Shown here: piece by piece, positions 1 to 14,700 of the stretch | Layout: every line of letters begins with the position of its first letter | Numbering within the stretch: position 1 is the first letter of the stretch | Notes under the pieces: generated by a model | Told to the model about the DNA's origin: nothing | Databases searched by the model: none | What the model saw: only the letters and a program-made list of their open reading frames with translations | Source: Aplysia californica | Lineage: Eukaryota > Mollusca > Gastropoda > Aplysiida > Aplysiidae | Direction: 5' to 3' | NCBI RefSeq assembly: GCF_000002075.1 | Contig: NW_004797292.1 | Coordinates: forward strand, 2,442,732-2,506,731 | Length of the DNA: 64,000 bases | Translations under genes and position numbers: made by a program

Positions 1-559
1 TCCCTTTTCCATTTTATTTGTTTTAACGTTGTCCTTGGTCTAGTCACTTTTTGAGAGGTCTGGGGATACAAAACATGCCCTCATTTAGAAGAGTATCTTC
101 TTCTCGATCGCACCACACTTGAAGTTTGGTATCTGTCGTGGTTTGGTCGTCCTGTTCAGTTCATCTGTCAGCCTGTAAAGCTTCTCCTGTAGTGTCAGTG
201 GGTAGAAGAGTATAAATGTCACTAGAAAATTCTTTAATAAAATGAACTGGCGCAGATTAAAAGATAAACATCAGTTTTACCTCAAGAATCTGATTTTATT
301 ATGATGAGAATTCTCTTTCCCCCTACATTACCGTTTACGTACTCTCTGTCTTAATGATAATCATGTTCCACTTTTTAGAATATGGGGATGTGGGGTTTGT
401 GGCTGTAGCTTTGGTCGTTGAGTATCTTCATTTGGCTGTACTAGTGTCACCACTGAAAGGTTAACACCGAGTGCACACTAGCCATTGGATTCAATCGAAT
501 TGAGTTGGGGCCAGATTGTCCTTCATTGAGAGGCAAAAGTTTCTATTTTGGCACAATAC

Positions 560-760
560 CACAGATTTGATTGGGGACTATGGGATAATTTGAATGTGTG
601 TAAGCTGCAGCTTGCACTGTATGCTTCCTGGGAAGTCGAGAATGTTTTTGACTGTTCAAGGGTCTTTTGGGGGTAATATTAATTGTAAAGCGCATAGAGC
701 AGGCTACAGGTAGGATCGTAGGGCGTTAATATAATGCACTATATAAATGTAATTATATTT
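560..760 (-). repeat. dispersed repeat, copy A
   Basis: Reverse-complement counterpart of 29600-29845: shared blocks include the antisense of AGTGAAGCATACAGTGCAAG and the TGTAAAGCGC / CACTATATAAATGTAATTAT end. The latter resembles the 'aagcgctatataaatgtaatt' unit seen dispersed in many invertebrate genomes. A related head is also at 9183-9265. Family not identified. Confidence 0.6.
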
Positions 761-2667
761 ATTTTCACTATGTAAGCACCACATGGCTTGTGCTTGCTGA
801 AGGTGGTTGGGAGGCGGTCTGGTGTTGCTTGCTCCGTCTGTTTTTCTGCCAGTGTGGTTACAGGAGTGCACTCTTTGTTCTTAGTCGGCTTTCTCAGAAC
901 CTTTTCTGATACTTTAATGGGGGGATCTAAATTAGGCTACAATGTTTATAAACAAGAAAAAATTTTCAGATAGTAAAGACTTTCGTTTTCAGGGACTTAT
1001 GCTTTAATATAAACGCTCAGTCTTTAAAGAGGGATAGATACTGGTCTTGAAAATGAATTACTGCTGACCAATCAAAAACAAATATATATACTACCAACTG
1101 TTTGAATTCTTCTCAGCAATGGTCTTTCTAAGTACCTTTAAAACATTTTGTCAGTATTGTGAGAAAGAAGAAAAGCATCATGTCTTTTAAAGGAATAAAT
1201 CTTCGTATTTATGAGAGTAAAATCTGACTTCCATTTCATTCTCCCCTTTTGAATTTTTGTTTAAATTTAAAGAGCTGCGCACACTGGTTGGGTCGATGTC
1301 ACTGTTATAATAACATTTGTCACCACTGTTATAATATTTGCTACTGTGCTTGTGTCTTTGGCCCGGTGCATGTTGTGACAGCTTTTGTTGGTGTACCCAA
1401 AATCTGATATTTAGCACACACGGCATTGGTAAAGGCTCCTCCCCCCCAACTATTGATGACCTTTACATCCCTGATGCCAAGCTCAGCTGGCCCACCTATC
1501 AATTTGTGCTTCAAGCTGTCTCTAGTTTAAATACTCTTTGCTTAAATGTGATAAAATGTTTTTCAAAAAGATTGGAAATGTTGTAAGTGACCCCATTATT
1601 ATTGTTATTATTCATATGTCATGATCTTCTAATCATTCAGAAGGACAAAAAAAAAACCAAAACAACTTTTAAATGTTAGAGTATACAAATCACTTACAAA
1701 GCCTTATTCCATCTTTCAAAATCATGACCTGGTGTATTAAATTCTACTTGTTTTGTGCAAATTTGGAAGAGCACAGGATTGTTACTATTAATTTTCCAGC
1801 CATAGAAAGTCTGTTGTCCAAATCTGAGTTTCTTTTTTTTTCTTTTTTTTTTGCCTGTCGGCTCAATAATTAGAATTCATTCTTTTATTTGTTTACCTTT
1901 TATCTGTACTCACTTCATTTCTTCGTGATTATCTTATGTTGTAAAAAGAATATAAAAAGTAGTTCTTTTGTTCTTGGTATGAAAGTTAAAAGTTTCCTAA
2001 GATGTCAAATTAACGATTCAGTACCCTAGGTATCAACTTGTCACTCCGAAACTGAAACAATGATTCTTGTTGCAGGTCTTACAGACTTTCAAGCCAGTGT
2101 TTCCAATTTTTGCCTACTACTAAATGTGCATTACTGAATTTTTAAAAATTAGTTTGTTGTCACAATTCTTCTACTCTGTGTAAGATTTTAAAAATTAAAT
2201 AGTATTCTCGATCCTTGCTGTTTTAGTTTTATTTATATTCAGTCTCAGATACTTAAATAATTATTTATATGTTGTCCTTTTGTCTTTATATTCTGAATAA
2301 TGTTGCATTTTTTTTTTTTACAGCAAAATATTAGCACATCAAAGAAATGTGCTGTTTGTTGCTAACATCCATGCCTTTTGTGGTCATGTTGTCTCAAAGT
2401 TAATAATTCATAGAATGCGAAATATTCACTCAACTCAGATTGGGAACTAATACCACCAGGTCAAGATAGGCACTTGCTCAGCTAAATATACTGTTTTCTG
2501 TGCTCATCTGTAATAGTCCAATTCATCTTCAAAAGATTTTAAAAGTTTGGAACTTTCACAGAAACTGTATGGACTGGATGGTATCTGTTTCATTGGTTCT
2601 GTCTTCATTATTTGAAACTGATTATGTATATTGTATATGTTTTCATTTTCCTTTTACTAAACTGATA

Positions 2668-3567
2668 ACATCTATATTTTTATTTTCCTTTGGCTTGGAA
2701 GATCAGTTTGTCTTTGAACTTGATCATATTTTGTCATATTCATCAGCAGCCCATTGAATATAATTCTCTGTAAGCAAATGGATGAGCCAAGTTGTACGGT
2801 ATTTGAGACCCGTTATGATTATAATGTCAATGTGATGGTATTCTACATCTTGTTCCCATCCCTTATCACCTATTAAATATTAAAATGTTATGGACAGATT
2901 CAAGTTTGAAGCAAGAAAACTTTGCTAGAAACAAATGAGAAATGAAGTTGTAGCGTGTTTTGTGTTTAGAGTTTGCAAGCCATATTGAAAAATATTGCCT
3001 TAGAACTGTTTGTCTTTTTGTTGATTCTTTGTCCCCAGAAGAACATTTGAGTCTGTGAGAGCATGGGGTCATTATTTAGCTACTGATTCATTTCATGCAT
3101 GTATCAGAAAAGTAATTTTTAACGTCTATATTTTCATTTTCCTTTTGCTTGGAAGATCAGTTTGTCTTTGAACTTGATCATATTTTGTCATGTTCATCAG
3201 CAGCCTATTGAATATAATTCTGTGTAAGCAAATGGATGAGCCAAGTTGTACGGTATTTGAGACCCATTATGATTATAATGTCAATGTGATGGTATTCTAC
3301 ATCTTGTTCCCATCCCTTATCACCTATTAAATATTAAAATGTTTTGGACAGATTCAAGTTTGAAGCAAGAAAACTTTGCTAGAAACTAATGAGAAATGAA
3401 GTTGTAGCGTGTTCTGTGTTTAGAGTTTGCAAGCCATTAAAAAAAATATTGCCTTGGAACTGTTTGTCTTTTCATTGATTCTACGTCCCCAGGAGAACAT
3501 ATGTTGTCTGTGAGAGCATGGGGTCATTATGTAGCTACTGATTCATGCATGCATCAGAAAAGGAAAT
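2668..3567. repeat. direct tandem duplication, two copies about 454 bp apart
   Basis: Positions about 2668-3115 recur at about 3122-3567 with only scattered substitutions and small indels; for example GATCAGTTTGTCTTTGAACT starts at 2701 and again at 3155. High identity suggests a recent local duplication. It lies about 180 bases before the first placed ECT2 exon. Confidence 0.9.
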
Positions 3568-3746
3568 TTTTACTGGAGAGGGCTCCCATTTTTCATCGGG
3601 AACAAATTTGTTTCATAAAGGGGGAAATTCTCATGGAAATGTCGGCCGTGACTGGAATTTTAACTGACTTTATTTTTTTCATCTTGTTGTGTTTTTCATA
3701 CAGTAAATCATTCTTTTTTTCCAATTTTTTTTTTTTTTTTTTTCAG

Positions 3747-6700
3747 AGGAAGCAGTGGAACAGATTATACTTGTAGGAGAAGATACAAAACATTTAAAAG
3801 ATGTTGCTAAGGTAGGATTTTTAGTTTTACTTCCCATCTGAGTTTATCGAGCTGTGTGACTTAATTTTTAAAAGTTTCAATAGTGTATATTTTTCTATTT
3901 GTGCCAAGTACTTTGTTATACTTTGACGCATGACGAATAGATTATGTTTATATTATGCGCATATTTGTACCGGGTTGGATCGAAATTCTCCTTGATTGAG
4001 CTTTCCAAAAATTAATAATTAACTATTAAAGGGTAAAAAGACAAATTTTCTTTGTATTCATGTTGAAAGTGCTTCTTAAAGCAAGAACTTTCAAGTGTTT
4101 ACAGCATTTTTTAGCATGTGTTTGGATGGTAGTGTAGTTATAATTCTCTTATTTTTCAATTCCAACTGCTTTTTCTGTATCTTCTCTTCTATGAATTTAT
4201 TACCTAGACTATTCAAATGTGTCTTGTTTTCCTGTTTTTCTGCATTTATTAACCATTTTCATTTTGATGTGCCTCTCTTTACTCAAACAACCAAATTCCG
4301 TATGCTTTTCAGAAAATCCGAGGTGTTTCCAATGTGGTTACATCACAAACTGGACTGGAGCTGGTCAAATGGGCCTGCGAATGTGAAACCTCGTTTGTTG
4401 TTGCCCAATTTGAGGGGGAGACTTTCATGAAACTACGCAGAGCACAAGTGCGCATCATTGGCCCAACCGTCCTGCACCATTGTGCCCAAGACGACCTGGT
4501 GTGTATAGTTCCGTTTAAGTTATTGGATTTGTAAAAGCGCGAGGAGCTTGCTCTTGAGAGGAAATTTGCACTTTTCAAATACTATCTGTTATCATTATTA
4601 TTATTTTTATTATTTTATTATTATTTTTGTCTGTGTTATTGACAAAATCTTTTTGAGCTTTGAAACCCTAGGGGCACCAAAAGAGCCAAAATGTTTCTGA
4701 GCTTCTTTGATTCACATTGTTTTTGTTAAGAACGTTGTGAAACTCAAACTCAAACCCAAATTACATATATGCACCATTGGAACATTTTGTCTTTCTTTAT
4801 GTCTTAAATGTGCAGTGTAATTTGTAATCTTAGATGTACCACAATCTGTTGGTTTTGTTGTTTTTCTCCTTCAATGGGGATGTAAGATGCTGGAAACATT
4901 CTTTTTTAAAAAACTGGTTGAGAACTTTTCCTTCTGGATCGTAACTTACTATGATACCCACATTACTTGCCTGTGACTTATGTTAGGTAGGTGAAACAAA
5001 CTCTATATCCTCTCATTGTATCTTTTTGATAGATTTTGGAAATGGCACGTCCAACCTCCCAAGTAGCTTATTTTGAATTATATGAGATAATGATGTTTCA
5101 TTTGAGATCGTGAGGTTTCTTTTTTTTTTCTTTTTTTTTTTTGGGTTACCTTAAAAGTATGCACAGTGAATAAATATTTTAATGATTTTACGTCGTCCTC
5201 AGCTTTTGCCAGTCAATACACGTCCACTTTATAATCTTTCGATGAAAGATCAAGTGATATGCTTTACAGGCTTCAAAAACAAAGAAAAACTTGTAAGTAA
5301 TTTGATGTTATGTTATTTATTTTCTATGACACTTTTCAGTTCTTAAGTGCATGTATTTTTCTTTTGTAATTTGTTGCATGCTATTTTAATTCTTTTCAAA
5401 ATACGTTAATACATATTGCATTTTAAGAATTTACTCATTGTAGACTAGCGCTTTCATACAGCTATTCCCTTATTGTAAAGTCACTTAAAAACATATTGAA
5501 AGTTCTTCTTCAAATTTGAATGTCTTCCAGATTTCCTGGCTTGGACTTTTAAGAGAAGAATAACGGCTCACGGAGCAAGAAACCTTAATTGCTTTTGTAC
5601 AAATGTAAATAATAAAGTTTTCCAGTTTCTTTTGTAACTTTGTGATCAGCTAGATGATTTTTAGACTTGTTGTCATGGCTACTTGATTTCATAAGTCTTT
5701 TATTACTCATCGTCATTCTAGTTTTAATGATACTATCATTTCTTCGTGTTTTTCTGTTTATGTGCAAAATAGATTTGGTTGGTGGATCATGTGCATTACA
5801 TGGGAGGCAGTGTGCGCAAAGATGAAAGCATTCGCATCACTCACATGGTGGCTAACATTACACATGGTGCTAAATACAGAGTAAGTACAATTTGTTCTGT
5901 TGTGTTGGTGGGTGGGTTTTGTTTTTTTGGGGGTGGGGGGTGGGGGGGGTTTTGTGTTGTTGGGTTTTTTATTGGGGGGGGGTTGTTACATATATGTCAG
6001 TTAAGAAAGGAGTAGCCATTTCTGGCGTAAGAGCGTCACAGATGACACTTTTATAAAATTACTAGTTGGGCCCCCTTTCAATGAAAGGAATGATCAGTGC
6101 ATTAACATCAACTGAAAGTCATTGGCCTACTATATTTACACTCTACTGGAATGGAGCAATAAATCTTGAGAGATGCAAAATATTAGAAGGTCTAGATCTA
6201 GATCTATACTCTCAAAACAAAATGCGCCTTGCAAAATATCATTTCTGCACCGGATTTTCTAAAATTGCAGAGACAGAAGCGTCGGCCTACAATAGCGATT
6301 GGCGAAATAAAGAAATTTAGCTTTTTGCAGCTAAACTGTCTCAAAACGGAAAAAATGAAGGGCGTCATGATCTGGAGAATAATTTAAAGAATCTTTTGGC
6401 AAAAACTGCATGTCGATCGATGCTGCCATTAAAAAGCCTTTTGAATAGCAAAATTCGGCCACCACAAATAGATAATAGATAGACAGAATCTTTAGAAAAT
6501 GATACACATAAATATATCTCAGTTTCAGTTTGGTAACAGTTTTACGTCGATCGCAACCTCACAATGTCATAAGAGAGCGCGTATAAATATGAGAAACGAT
6601 TTTACCAGCAATCTCAGCTTTTACACTCAAGAGTTCCTCTAAGTAGGAGCATTCTCCTTCTCTTGGATTTTTATTCTTCTAAATGTCCTTCCTAAAAAAA

Positions 6701-8758
6701 AATTTTCCTGTGGCTCCTGTATAGATCAAATGGGAATTTTTTTGCTGTAGTCTTAACAGCATCAAACCACGAGTTTTAAACTTTGCTCAAGAACTAGATG
6801 TAACTTGTAAGACAGTCAGTTTTCAGTGGCTTTAAATTTCTTTTTAAAGTATTCATATTTATGCGCAATAAGGCATCATTTATACTCGTAGGGTTTTTTT
6901 TCCATAGCTTTAGTATATTATTGGACTTGTATGTCCAAATTCCCTTTGTAGTTGGACAGTTGCTTCTATGACAAAATGTGAATGGCAGGAATGTGTTAAG
7001 ATTTGATTGATTGATGATGATACCCCTTACATTCTCTCCAGTTTGCTGTCAACATGGGCAAGCCGATCATGAGTGAAGACTGGATCAGTCGTCTGTGGTC
7101 GGACAAAGAAGATGTCAAATCAAGTGCGCTGAATCCTCAGCTGGTTAGTTTTGTTCCCCGTCTGTTGCTGTCAAACTTAAAAGACGTGTCGTGTAGTGTG
7201 TGGAATCATGATGAGTGGATAAATGGAAAGGACAAAAATGAATGAAAATGTGTGGCCTTAATAATTAGTATAATTCTGTTCATGGGTGTGCATGAGTGAA
7301 TTTTCAAAAACTTGCCTATGTAAGGTAGGTTCTTTTTTTTTTCTCCTTTCAAAATAACTGATTTTTCGAGGATGTTGTCCTGCTAACATCCCTTGACGTC
7401 CTGAACCTGTCCACATTGGGAAGGGAAAGGGGGGCGTCTTAATATCACCCAGGCCCCTGTCTAATAATGTTACTGTCTTTTTTGTAATAGGCGGTTCCCA
7501 CTGGAGGATCGGTTCGGTTTCTGCTTTCGTTTGGTTTGTGCCATGGTGGTAGCTTTTGCCCCTCCATGAAGGAAAATCTGGCTAGCCCCAAGGACCAAAT
7601 CGAACCGAACCAATCCTGCCAATGGGCACCACGTTTTATATTGGCAGAGGTAATTGGAAGAGGAGGGGGGGGGGGTGTGAATGCTGTTATGGATATTGTT
7701 AAATGAAGTGACAATAAGCAGTGATCAAGTAGCTTTCAGTCCTTTTGATTTTTACAACTTTCACTCGTAATTAATGGTTCATTTGTCTCTTACAGAATGT
7801 ATACCGAATGAAGCCTTTCTATGAATGCTGCCTCAGTTTTCTCGGCTTCTCTGCGGAAGAACAGAAACATATGGAAGAGCTTACCATTGAGAACGGTAAT
7901 TATTCCTTCTTTTGTACCCGTGATTTTCAGTTTCATGCCAGAAAAAGAGAAACGATCACCAAATCTGTGAAATGAAATACAACTGGTAAAATTTGTTTGA
8001 ATAATATAATGCTATAAGTGTACCTTGTGATGTTTTGTTTTGTATTTCTTTTTGGATTTTCTCTAACGATGTCAATATACCTAGTTATGTCAGTCCTGCC
8101 TCAGAGGCTAATGGGTTTGTTGTTTTTTTCAATTTGCTATGCTCAGGAAAATACCAAGCCATTCATAAATATATTTTATTCTTTTCCTTGTCATTTTACC
8201 CCCCTTGACTTTGAGCTTTAAATTTTATGCCAAGTATATATTATATTGTTCTGTTATTTCTTCAGGTGGCAGCTTTGCTGATCTAGGCTCCAAGGATGTA
8301 ACCCATTTAGTTATCGACAACCAGAATGTGAAGGACGTTCCTTCGGATATACATTTACCACCTTTCATTGTCAGAGGAGAGGTAAGGAGAATTGATACAT
8401 CATTTTACTCTTTGGCTTTGGCAATAGTTTGCCGAAATAACGAACGACAGCATGTGTACCTCAACATGGAGAGTGGTTATTTTTACATGCAACCAGAAGT
8501 TCCTGACCGCAAACTCTAAGGACAAGGTTTCTTCCATGGGCTAGGAATGGTTCTTGTATTAAAGATGGGCTAAGGCACATTTATGTCAAGGACTCGTAAT
8601 TGTTTTACTTCTAAAAATTTTAGTGCCACTGTATTCTTGTTTATTCTAAATCTTCTGTCTGACATTGCTATGTTGTTTTTTTGTCTTTGTCACAGTGGTT
8701 TTGGGGCTGCATACAGATGGCTGCTTGTGCTGATGAACAAATCTACACATTTGAAAAG
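3747..8758 (+). CDS. ECT2: ECT2 BRCT repeats (eight exons)
   Basis: Eight exons encode the N-terminal BRCT module. The first ([21 protein letters not shown] region) and second (ending [16 protein letters not shown]) form BRCT0. Exons 5203-5292 to 7042-7143 form BRCT1, with the BRCT-typical VICFTGF start, HYMGG turn, HMVAN core and EDWISRLW tryptophan helix. Exons 7796-7895 to 8696-8758 form BRCT2 ([15 protein letters not shown], then WFWGCIQM). In human ECT2 BRCT1/2 bind phosphorylated CYK-4 and the module also folds back on the DH domain; conservation of all three repeats suggests the same role here. The glycine and tryptophan positions that define the fold are present in BRCT1 and BRCT2. 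Confidence 0.93.
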
Positions 8759-11700
8759 GTAATTTTACGTCTGTCCTGGCAGGAATTGGGTATAATGTGA
8801 GGTGGACAATCGTAAGTTGCCCCATAGACTTTCTTAAACATTCTGAAATCACAGTTGGGTTTTTGATTGTGGGAAATGGCCTTACAAGCTGTAAGATTGT
8901 ATTGAGAAGAGACTCAAGTGTTTCAAAGAGAAAGCACATTAGACAGTTACTCTTTGGGGGGGGGGGTAATAATTGCTCGCTCTGGTAATGGGTGAGGGGA
9001 AAACACAGGATAAATGGGTGAGGGAAACGCTAACCTCTTCTCTTTTCCCAAAGAAACGGTGGCTTTCTGTTCCAAATCAATCAAATGAATAGTTACCTAG
9101 TTGGTGTCTCAGGTGATTGACCTTTGGGGGTTTTTTGGTTTTATTTTTTGTTTTTGTTTCTTTCCGAGGGAGATGTTTTTATTATGATAACAATAATAAT
9201 AGATAGCATTTGTATAGACCAAACCCCTGCTCAAAAGAAAGCTCTATGCGCTTCACAATCTATACTTTACAATAGTCTTTCTCATACACTACTGGAAGTT
9301 TCAGCCATGGGGATGTTTAATGCATTCCTGGGGTACATCAGGTTTTCAAATTTTATTAAATATTGTCTGTGATTTCTGCGCTTAATTGTGATTATGCATT
9401 TATCATCTTGTTATTAATTTCTTTACATAATTTCTTGCATCTTGTTATTTTTTTCTTTACATAATTTCTTAAAGATAATCTTTATTATTCAAAATGTACG
9501 AGGTCACTCTGAATTTATTTTCTGCAATGGTAGAATGTCACGATCCAGGGGAATACATTATTAAAATTTTGTTCAAAATGCACATTGAAATTGATCCCAG
9601 TCCTCCTGAAATTGAAACATGACATTAAACAATTTTGTACTGGTATGGCAAAGTAACAGATTTTAAAGTGTAAAATGGTGCCAGTTTGTTATGGATCAGA
9701 ATAAAAACTTAAACCAATATGAAAAGCGTTCGCTGAATTATTTTAATCACGTCAACATAGCCATACTAATGTCAATATATGTATTTCCCAGTTATCTACG
9801 CCGGCTAGACACCCGAGAAGCAGTCATGCACTGGCTAAATCTCGGAAACGGAAGCGTCTCCAGGAACTGGCAGCAGAGACAGAAGGCTCTCCTTTCATGA
9901 ACTACAAGCGGCGCTCGTCGTCGGCTGACGTGAGCGCCACCTCCATGAGCCCAGACTCCTTCTTAGACTTGACCTACACGCCTGACAAGACAGACCCACA
10001 TCTCTGTAAGTTGGACAAAGGCACTCCACAACTTTTACAAACAGCTTTTTTTTTTCCCAATTGTTGAGAAAAATGATAGATCTCGAGGGAGGATAGAGTA
10101 ATATGCCACAAGGCTGGGGGAATAGGCTGGTGGTGTGATTGTTTGGGAGAGATTGGGTATGGGATGGCAGTAATGGTTTGGGAGAGATTGGGATTGGGGT
10201 GTCACTGATGGTTTGGAAGAAATTGAGAATAGAATGGCGGAGATTAATTGGGAGAAGCATGACAATAGTAGGAAGGTGCAGAGTAGTGAGATATGTTACA
10301 GGCAGCTACAGATCACAAAGACATATATATGTATGATGTTGAGAAGTACATTGATATTAATAGCTTTCTTTTTGATAATTCAAAACAACTCATGGAAGCG
10401 ACTGAGTGTTGTTTGTAGAAGTAGGTTTTTTCCCCCCAATTATTTCATTTTTTTCAGCCGTCAGATAACGGTAAATGCTATGGGGATGTCATTTTGCTGC
10501 TTATCTTTACAGTAAAATTATTTCCTCACCCAGAGTTTACACGTGAATATATTCCTAGAAAATACAGAACTAATGTGTGGATATAATATACTTATCAATT
10601 TCTTGCAACGAAAAGAAAGAGAAAGTTTTTTTCAAGGTGATTCTAGTGTGAATAAGACATGACCTCCATTTCCGCTCCACAGCTGAGCTGAAAATTGACA
10701 AAGAAGAAAATGTGCCAACTACCACTGGAAAGATCAGCAAGAGACAGATGGTTGTGATGGAACTGTTGCAGACGGAGCAGAACTACGTTGGGATTCTTCA
10801 TACCATCCTTCATGTAATACTTTTTTGCAACATTTTTGTGTCTCCGTTTTTCAGTGACACAGCTTGAGAAATATTTTTTTTAAAGGTCACACGGTGCTGC
10901 GAATGAAACAGAGAGAGAGAGAAATGTTTTACAGAGCAGGTTGTTTCAGTACGTGAGACATGTATTTACTGTTGTCTTGTCTTGTGCGTATGTGTGAGTG
11001 CTCCTAATAGGGGGTGCGGATGGGGTCGGGTCGTTTTCTGGTGGTTTCAGTGCACACTACAACCTCGCTGCGATTGTACCCGCCGACCTGGAAGTAAAAA
11101 TAGAGAAACCTTTAACCTTCCAGGGCTCCTTTCCGCAGTTCCCTGTTGCAGTACTGCAGCTGCCTGGAATCACATAAGCATGGGTTACAATACTTATCTT
11201 TTTAAAAATATTATATACCAGGGGCAAATAAACAGCAGAAATTGGAAATGCATTTGTATATTATATAACAGTAAATGCATTCATGATTAATTATGTATTT
11301 ATTATGGTTCTGTGTTTGTTGATACGGTAATTTATGAATTGTATTCATACTTTTTTGCAGACATTCAAAGCAGAGATAGAAAAACCTGACCAGTACAACG
11401 GAGCTATACTGGCACCCCAAGACACCAAGATCATCTTTGGCAATATTCCCCCAATATACGATGTTCACTGCAAATTGCGTGACTCGTTGACGCAGCTGAT
11501 AGAGAACTGGTCTGAGGAATCCAGTGTTGGAGACTGCATCTTAAATAGGGTTTGTTACATTTCTTCTCGTCTCATTTCAATGAGTGGGTGTTTGGCGTGT
11601 GCTTTGGTGTGATTTGCTGCTTCTTTCTTATCAAATATCTATCGTCCTTATCTCTCTTCCTTCTTTTTGTGTTTGTTGCTCTCTTGTAACATCTAATCCT

Positions 11701-14700
11701 TGACATTTATATGACCTAATAGCGTTGCAAGTGGCGTAAAACTCGTGACTAAAACTACTAAATCATTTGTTAGGAGGGAGCCCTTTTTATTTTTGTAATG
11801 CTTGTATGCTTATATAAGCAGATATTTTCCACACAAGAGAAAGCAGTGTTGTTTGAGTACAGTGGCCCAGTCAGTTGGAACATTCAAATTGATTTACTGA
11901 CTGTTTCATATATGAAATAGTGTACGTGGTTGTTTTGTACATTTTCAGAATTTTTTTGGTAAATTTTTCTTTTTTCTTTTTTTTTAAGGGGGTGCAAAAT
12001 GTAGCCATTATTGTGCTGACCAGGTAAACACTTCATGAAAACTTTGCTTTGAGTGTAAAATGTGACTGTCATTGTTGAGTTACAGCCTTAAAGCTCTCAA
12101 ACCCATGGAGTATGGACCATGACAAGACTTTTGTTTGAGATGAGCACTATGAGCTGAATTCGTGCAGGTGCCATGGCAACATTTGGTTGCTTTTAAAGGA
12201 CAAGCGGGCTCACCTAGATTTCGGAGGTTTCCAGAAATCTTGACCTGCACCAAAAGTGGGCATTGCCCTACCTATAGAAGAAGTATGGTTTCATTGGTGT
12301 GTATATTTGTTTGATTATAGAGAAAACTCTCCCGGTCTTTTAACGAAACTGAACAAGGGGCAAAAATTGTACTTTGACTTTCTCAAAACAGCACTTTTCG
12401 GGATAGATAGCCCCCTTGTGCTTAAAAGCGACCATTTTATCTTATGAGTTCTTTGTTGTTATTTGAGAATAAGAACTGCCTTCATTTTTCTTTCTGTCTT
12501 TCTTTCTTTCTTTCTTTCTCTTTCTATCTTTTTCTTTCTTTCTTTCTTTCGTTCTTATGAGTTCTTTCTTCCTTTCTATCTTATAATTTAATTTCAGACT
12601 TGATTGTTATAAATTTATTTTGATTTTGTGATTTCTTATTTCAGGCGGAAGAGCTTACAAAGGCTTACCCTCCCTTTGTTAACTTCTTTGAAAGTACAAA
12701 AGAAACAATAATCAAGTGTGACGGCTCCAACCCAAGATTTCATGCTTTTCTCAAGGTGAGCAGGAGAGTTCATGGTAACTTGTTCTTCCCTTTTTTCTTC
12801 TGTAGCACAGTCTCAATGACATGTCTATTTCCATCCTGTCACAGGAATGTAAATCTTCCGGCTTTTTCCGTTTTTTTTCCCGGCCGACTTGCCATTTGGG
12901 CCCCAGCTTTCAACAAAAGTCTACTCTATAAACAGTACATATTATATATATACTAAATAGAGATTATTTGTTGTAATGGAGGGAAAGAAACAAATATAAT
13001 TTAGTCTCTCTGTATTTTTATTTCTGTCAGTGCGCACGCGCCGTATATTTTCCGACTTTTTTTTCAAAACCTATTAACATCCCCGCTGTTATGTATCTAT
13101 ACATATTTACACCGGTACATGCATAGAGATGCTGCATTCTGTTTTTTAATAAGGATTTTTATCCGAGATTTCCATCAAGAGTGTTGTTACTCATCTATAG
13201 TGTTGTTGCAACTGAGTAAAAGTTGAAGCAAAGTAGCTGTGTGTGACAGTGTCTTAGACATCAGCTGTAAGGATTCAATTTGTATGTTTTCATTAAGATA
13301 CTGTTTACCCATAGAAAAGACGAGGAGTTAATATTGCTGGGAACTAAGAGATTGGGGGTTATACCGGGTGCTAATTGCGAATAGGATCGCGTTGAGTCGG
13401 GTTAGGTCAATCGCGCGACTCGTCGCCTGAAAACGAACGCATTTGGGTGTTTTTTATGATGAGTCGGGTGCAGTCGGCTTGTGCAACAATAGCCGCTTTG
13501 CACCCTCAATCTGGCTGGCAAACCGACCCGACCTGATCCCCTAATGGGCACCCCGTGTTAAGGTGTTCATCATTATCCGATGTTAGTCAATGTCAAAGAT
13601 TGCAAGGATGCACTCTTTATTGCTTAGGGGAATTCCCAACAGTTGACCGGTGGATAGATGGTAACTGGCTCTCACACTTGCTGTGCCAGAAAATTTATAG
13701 GAGTGTATTTGCACGGCCAAGAATCTTTTTGAATGTTGGTGGAAAAACCTCTTGAGATATTGTTTGTTTGCATCGCCTGCTTGGAGTTAGATTCCGCCAT
13801 ATGCTATTTTGGAAAATGACGTATGACAGTCTTACACTGAGCAGTCAATATATTGTAGAAGTTGAAGACTTTATTTTACTGATCCAGGGGCCATCTGAGC
13901 TCTATCCCTTTAGTCTGTCGATATGGCAAAGAATTTACAGGTTTTTATCAGCTGTTTTGTCGTTGTATAGAGCATTTCCGATGTCTAGGGAGGCAGGTAG
14001 GTAGGTGCTATGCAGGTCGCTAAGTGCAGGGCAGGTAAAGAGGTGGTGTGATACTGTTCCACCCAGGCAGTCACACAACGGGCAGTCAGGTGGGGTATCC
14101 TTGCGGATCCTATTTTGGTAGGAAATCGGTAGGATGCATTGTGTTTGCAGGCGAAAGATAGTGATTTGATAGAAGTTGAAGAACATTGCTTGCTTTGATC
14201 TTTTCCCAAAACCAGAAAATCTTTCAATAGAAATGATCAAAAGTTCTCTTGAAAGTTACGTTAAGGCATAAGATGAGATTCACTTGTGACAGAAAAATAG
14301 ACCTTATATTTGTCCAAGGGTTCTAGCATCTTCAGCTGACTTCCTTTCATGTCTAGCTGGGTCAGGTGTTCAAATCACTGACATGTGTGCACAAATGTTT
14401 ACCACAGGTCTATCAGATTTCTCCTTTCCCGTTGGTGACTGTGGCGTAGTTTTGTATTTGACGGTACTAAAGAAACAGTTATCAAGTGCGACAGCTCCAA
14501 CCCTTAGCAAATGCGGCAACTGTGTAAGCGGGCTCTTATTTTTGTCTGCTTTTCTGGAATAATTTTCCACCCAATCCAGATAATTCACCTTTGAAACTAT
14601 CAACATTGTTTCAAGTAGGTCGTGGGTGGTTGGCAGGTGCTCTTGTGTGGTTTGCTCCTTCTTTCCTATCAATCATCTATCGTCCTTATCTACCCATCCT

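Larger units (their letters stand above)
1..3746. other. upstream DNA/intron before the first placed ECT2 exon
   Basis: AT-rich DNA with no exon that I can support. The missing ECT2 start exon(s) must lie here or left of the window. Apart from the two repeats listed separately (about 560-760 and 2668-3567) I see only short T-rich tracts. Short open frames here do not resemble known proteins. Confidence 0.6.
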
